Shown here one piece after another: positions 6,503-8,548 of a stretch of 8,548 nt of DNA. The notes beneath the pieces were generated by a model, which saw only the letters and a program-made list of their open reading frames with translations, searched no databases and was not told the DNA's origin. The translations under genes and the position numbers were made by a program. Source of the DNA: an uncultured Rothia sp. (GTDB lineage: Bacteria; Actinomycetota; Actinomycetes; Actinomycetales; Micrococcaceae); contig CALGXU010000424.1 in NCBI GenBank assembly GCA_937935205.1, forward strand, positions 1-8,548, given 5' to 3'. The stretch's first letter is position 1, and every line of letters begins with the position of its first letter.

Positions 6503-7606
6503 CTAGAGTTGAATTTCGGGCGCTTCCAAGCCGAGGTGCTCCCACGCCGCGGGCAGAGCCACACGACCGCGCGGGGTGCGACCAATCAGACCCTCACGCA
6601 CCAGGTACGGCTCGGCAACCGTCTCCACGGTCTCCGTCTCTTCACCCACCGCAATGGCGAGGGTGGACAGACCCACCGGGCCGCCGCCGAACTTGTGAAT
6701 CAGCGCCTCCAGCACGGCGCGGTCCAGGCGGTCCAGGCCGCGCGAATCCACCTCGTACATGTCCAACGCAGTTGCGGCATCGGTCGCATTGATGCGATCC
6801 ACGCCGTTGACCAGCGCCCAGTCACGCACACGGCGCAGCAGACGGTTCGCAATACGCGGCGTGCCTCGGGAACGACCGGCAATCTCGGTGAAACCCTCGG
6901 AGGTAATCTGCATGTCCATCAGACCCGCACTACGGCGAAGCACCAGCTCAAGCTCCTCCACCGAGTAGAACTCCAGGTGACCGGTAAAGCCAAAGCGGTC
7001 GCGCAGAGGCCCGGGCAGCAGACCCGCACGGGTCGTCGCACCCACCAGGGTGAACTGCGGCAGCTCCAACGGAATGGAGGTTGCACCCGCACCCTTACCA
7101 ACCACAATGTCCACGCGGAAATCTTCCATCGCCATGTAGAGCATTTCTTCAGCAGGGCGACTCATGCGGTGAATCTCATCCAGGAACAACACCTCCCCGG
7201 GAGTCAGCGAAGACAGAATCGCCGCCAAATCACCCGAATGCTGAATCGCCGGGCCGGAGGTAATGCGCAGCGGCGCCTCCATCTCTGCGGCAATAATCAT
7301 TGCGAGAGTGGTCTTACCCAGACCGGGAGGGCCAGACAGCAGCACATGGTCGGCGCTACGGCCGCGCATCTTCGAAGCCTCCAGCACCAGGGACAGCTGC
7401 TGACGCACACGGCGCTGACCCACAAAGTCATCCAGGGACTTAGGGCGCAGTGCCGCCTCAATCATCTTCTCTTCGGGCTCTTCTTCCATCGCCACGAGGC
7501 GCTGGGCGGGAGCTGAAGACGCCTGAGTGCCGGGCACCTGACCGGGAAAATACCCGCCGGAAACCAGGGACTCCGCGGGCTGCGGCTCATAGGGATTCTG
7601 GCTCAT
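6503..7606 (-). CDS. ruvB: Holliday junction branch-migration ATPase RuvB
   Basis: RuvB is the hexameric AAA+ motor that drives DNA through a RuvA-bound Holliday junction. The 367 residues show Walker A GPPGLGKT at 92-99, Walker B FLDEIH at 141-146, sensor 1 GATTRAG at 189-195, the arginine-finger region LRDRFG at 201-206, sensor 2 RGTPRIANR at 247-255, and the C-terminal winged-helix domain with RTPRGR at 343-348. All key residues are intact. A roughly 45-residue N-terminal extension, rich in Pro, Gln and Ser, precedes the MIEAALRP start of the conserved core. The Shine-Dalgarno sequence at 7606 is weak (AAAGAAGAA), but the internal Met40 has no better one, so the longer start is kept. The gene follows ruvA by 52 nt and is probably co-transcribed with it. 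Confidence 0.97.
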   Translation of the reverse strand: MSQNPYEPQPAESLVSGGYFPGQVPGTQASSAPAQRLVAMEEEPEEKMIEAALRPKSLDDFVGQRRVRQQLSLVLEASKMRGRSADHVLLSGPPGLGKTTLAMIIAAEMEAPLRITSGPAIQHSGDLAAILSSLTPGEVLFLDEIHRMSRPAEEMLYMAMEDFRVDIVVGKGAGATSIPLELPQFTLVGATTRAGLLPGPLRDRFGFTGHLEFYSVEELELVLRRSAGLMDMQITSEGFTEIAGRSRGTPRIANRLLRRVRDWALVNGVDRINATDAATALDMYEVDSRGLDRLDRAVLEALIHKFGGGPVGLSTLAIAVGEETETVETVAEPYLVREGLIGRTPRGRVALPAAWEHLGLEAPEIQL

Positions 7607-7658
7607 AGAATTCTTCTTTCACAAAAGTTTGAGTGGGATATGTCGAACAGGGCGCCGC

Positions 7659-8279
7659 TTAGTGGCGGCCCACCGTGTTCTGAGTACCCAAGGAGGCGAG
7701 CACACCGCGCAGAGCCACACCCACCGGCTCGGTCTCTGCGGCAGGGTTGTGCTGCACATAAGCGTCAATAGCGGCGGAAGCTTCCTTCTCACTCCAACCC
7801 AGGGAGGTGAGAGCGTCAAGCACCTGCGGCTTCCAGATGATGCCCTGGCTCAGCGGCAGCTCATCGGTCTGGCCATCGCTGAGAATCAGCTTGCCGGCAA
7901 GCTCCAGCACAATACGGCGGGCACCCTTCGGACCAATACCGGGAACCTTCGTAAACGCCTTATCGTCACCGGTCGCCACGGCGCGCTCCACCTCAGCGGC
8001 AGTGTGAACGCTCAACACCGCCAGCGCAATACGCGGACCAATACCGGACACCGAAAGCATCATATCGAACACTTCACGCTCGGCAGGCTCCGAAAAACCG
8101 TAGAGAGTCATCGACTCTTCACGCACAATCATGGTGGTCAGCACGGTAGCCTCCTCACCGGTGCGCAGCTTGGAGAGAGTACGCGCGGTAGCGTACACGA
8201 GCATGCCGAAACCGTTCACGTTAATCACCGCATGATCAAGGCCCACCTGAGCCACACGACCGGTCAGGGATGCAATCAT
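7659..8279 (-). CDS. ruvA: Holliday junction DNA helicase subunit RuvA
   Basis: RuvA binds four-way junctions as a tetramer, holds them square and loads RuvB. The 206 residues are the usual family length. They show the N-terminal OB-fold (about 1-62, starting MIASLTG), the acidic pin Glu54-Glu55 within REESMTLYGF, two helix-hairpin-helix motifs (SGIGPRIALAVLS at 78-90 and VPGIGPKGARRIVLEL at 112-127), and the C-terminal RuvB-binding domain (about 145-200, with ALTSLGWSEKEA). The frame is open further upstream to 8390, but the family begins at MIASL and a GGTGGAG site lies just before it, so 8279 is the start. The gene is headed by its own promoter and a LexA-like box. Confidence 0.97.
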   Translation of the reverse strand: MIASLTGRVAQVGLDHAVINVNGFGMLVYATARTLSKLRTGEEATVLTTMIVREESMTLYGFSEPAEREVFDMMLSVSGIGPRIALAVLSVHTAAEVERAVATGDDKAFTKVPGIGPKGARRIVLELAGKLILSDGQTDELPLSQGIIWKPQVLDALTSLGWSEKEASAAIDAYVQHNPAAETEPVGVALRGVLASLGTQNTVGRH

Positions 8280-8283
8280 TTCT

Positions 8284-8290
8284 CTCCACC
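8284..8290 (-). promoter_or_regulatory. Ribosome binding site deciding the ruvA start
   Basis: GGTGGAG on the minus strand ends 4 nt before the ATG at 8279 and is preceded by AAA. It fixes the ruvA start at MIASL rather than at methionines up to 111 nt further upstream in the same frame. Confidence 0.7.
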
Positions 8291-8332
8291 TTTCAACACC
8301 GCGCCCCCGGTTTGAGGCTCGCGGCAGTGTGA

Positions 8333-8386
8333 GGGCACCGGGAACTCCGGCACCCACAGAACGCACTCCCCCAGTTCGACGGGGAG
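8333..8386 (-). other. Two hairpins in the ruvA leader RNA
   Basis: The 5' leader of ruvAB can form two stems. The first (8386-8366) pairs CUCCCC with GGGGAG over a 9-nt loop, almost at the predicted transcript start. The second (8355-8333) pairs GGGUGCCGG with CCGGUGCCC over a 5-nt loop; its two consecutive G-U pairs would be mismatches in plus-strand RNA. Neither is followed by a U-run, so I do not call them terminators. They could protect the 5' end or affect translation. Confidence 0.45.
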
Positions 8387-8394
8387 ACACTACA

Positions 8395-8424
8395 AGTATA
8401 TTAGAATATTTCTTCTGAAATCAA
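8395..8424 (-). promoter_or_regulatory. Probable sigma-70-type promoter of ruvAB
   Basis: On the minus strand there is TTGATT (8424-8419, 4 of 6 matches to the -35 consensus), an 18-bp AT-rich spacer, and TATACT (8400-8395, 5 of 6 matches to the -10 consensus). A start near 8388 would give a leader of about 109 nt. It is the best promoter match in the window and lies in a conspicuously AT-rich patch. The -35 directly abuts the LexA-like palindrome. Confidence 0.6.
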
Positions 8425-8431
8425 GCATATA

Positions 8432-8449
8432 TTCGAACTTTTTAGCGAA
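8432..8449. promoter_or_regulatory. Candidate LexA (SOS) box upstream of ruvAB
   Basis: TTCGAAC-N4-TAGCGAA on the plus strand fits the Gram-positive/actinobacterial SOS box, TTCGAAC-N4-GTTCGAA, at 11 of 14 positions. One half is perfect and the other keeps CGAA. It is the centre of a 32-bp imperfect palindrome (8425-8456, 10 of 14 arm pairs matching). It lies immediately upstream of the proposed -35 element. SOS control of ruv genes is known in other bacteria; LexA binding here is inferred. Confidence 0.55.
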
Positions 8450-8495
8450 TATACGCAAGCCAGCAGCAGGGGCGCAAAGACCCGCACAGGCACCT

Positions 8496-8548
8496 CTAGC
8501 GGCGAGCGCGCGCCTCCGCCTCCATCCAGGCACGCTGCGCCGGAGTCA
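8496..8548 (-). CDS. ruvC: Holliday junction resolvase RuvC, C-terminal end only
   Basis: Only the last 16 residues, TPAQRAWMEAEARARR, and a TAG stop lie in the window; the rest continues beyond 8548. No catalytic residue is visible. The call rests on position directly upstream of ruvAB in the conserved actinobacterial ruvC-ruvA-ruvB order, and on the basic/Ala-Glu-rich tail, which resembles C-termini of actinobacterial RuvC. RuvC would cut the junctions that RuvAB moves. The 216-bp gap to ruvA with its own promoter suggests ruvAB can be expressed separately. Confidence 0.7.
   Translation of the reverse strand, partial: TPAQRAWMEAEARARR

Noticed and set aside
6169..6585. Upstream extension of the yajC frame, 139 codons with no stop
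   Set aside because: It would overlap the end of ruvB and run through its terminator. The translation has no membrane or domain features, and YajC homologues start at the Met before DLNFL.
7641..7650. TCGAAC word between ruvA and ruvB, and GTTCGA at 8374-8379, as further LexA boxes
   Set aside because: Each is a lone half-site. The partner half at the required 4-nt spacing is missing, and the second lies within a hairpin loop.
7652..7671. Small hairpin around the ruvA stop codon
   Set aside because: The stem is only about 5 bp (GCCGC with GCGGC) with no U-run. It is too weak to call a terminator between ruvA and ruvB.
8280..8390. Upstream extension of the ruvA frame, 37 codons
   Set aside because: RuvA proteins begin at MIASL-like sequences and a good ribosome site lies just before that Met. 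The extension overlaps the leader hairpins and the predicted transcript start.

Overview
The window looks like a piece of a high-G+C actinobacterial chromosome, most likely from the Micrococcaceae. A Rothia-like organism is my best guess, from protein style and overall composition; I have no database match. It carries the conserved block ruvC-ruvA-ruvB-yajC-secD-secF-rel, with every gene on the minus strand, so transcription runs from high to low coordinates. It is core genome. I see no mobile element, CRISPR array, tRNA, rRNA or defence gene, and no undescribed multi-gene system.

Layout in the direction of transcription: the last 16 codons of ruvC (8548-8496); a 216-bp control region with an AT-rich promoter, a LexA/SOS-box-like palindrome and two leader hairpins; ruvA (8279-7659) and ruvB (7606-6503), encoding the Holliday-junction branch-migration motor; a strong hairpin terminator; a 334-bp non-coding region with weak promoter-like elements; yajC (6168-5797); a terminator with a run of four U; secD (5698-4007) and secF (4004-2796), separated by 2 bp; a third terminator; a spacer with a 14-bp tandem repeat and a good sigma-70-type promoter; and rel (2500-23), the bifunctional (p)ppGpp synthetase/hydrolase.

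Functionally there are three groups. RuvA, RuvB and RuvC process Holliday junctions in recombinational repair. YajC, SecD and SecF are the accessory membrane proteins that help the SecYEG/SecA translocon pull proteins across the membrane. Rel sets the alarmone level on starvation. Gene order is conserved, but hairpins with intrinsic-terminator character follow ruvB, yajC and secF. This predicts at least four transcription units (ruvAB, yajC, secDF, rel) rather than one operon.

The most interesting signals are in the non-coding DNA. They are the LexA-like palindrome abutting the ruvAB promoter, the terminator placed between yajC and secD, and the repeated use of G-U pairs that make the hairpins fold perfectly only in minus-strand RNA. 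All calls come from reading the sequence; no searches were run.
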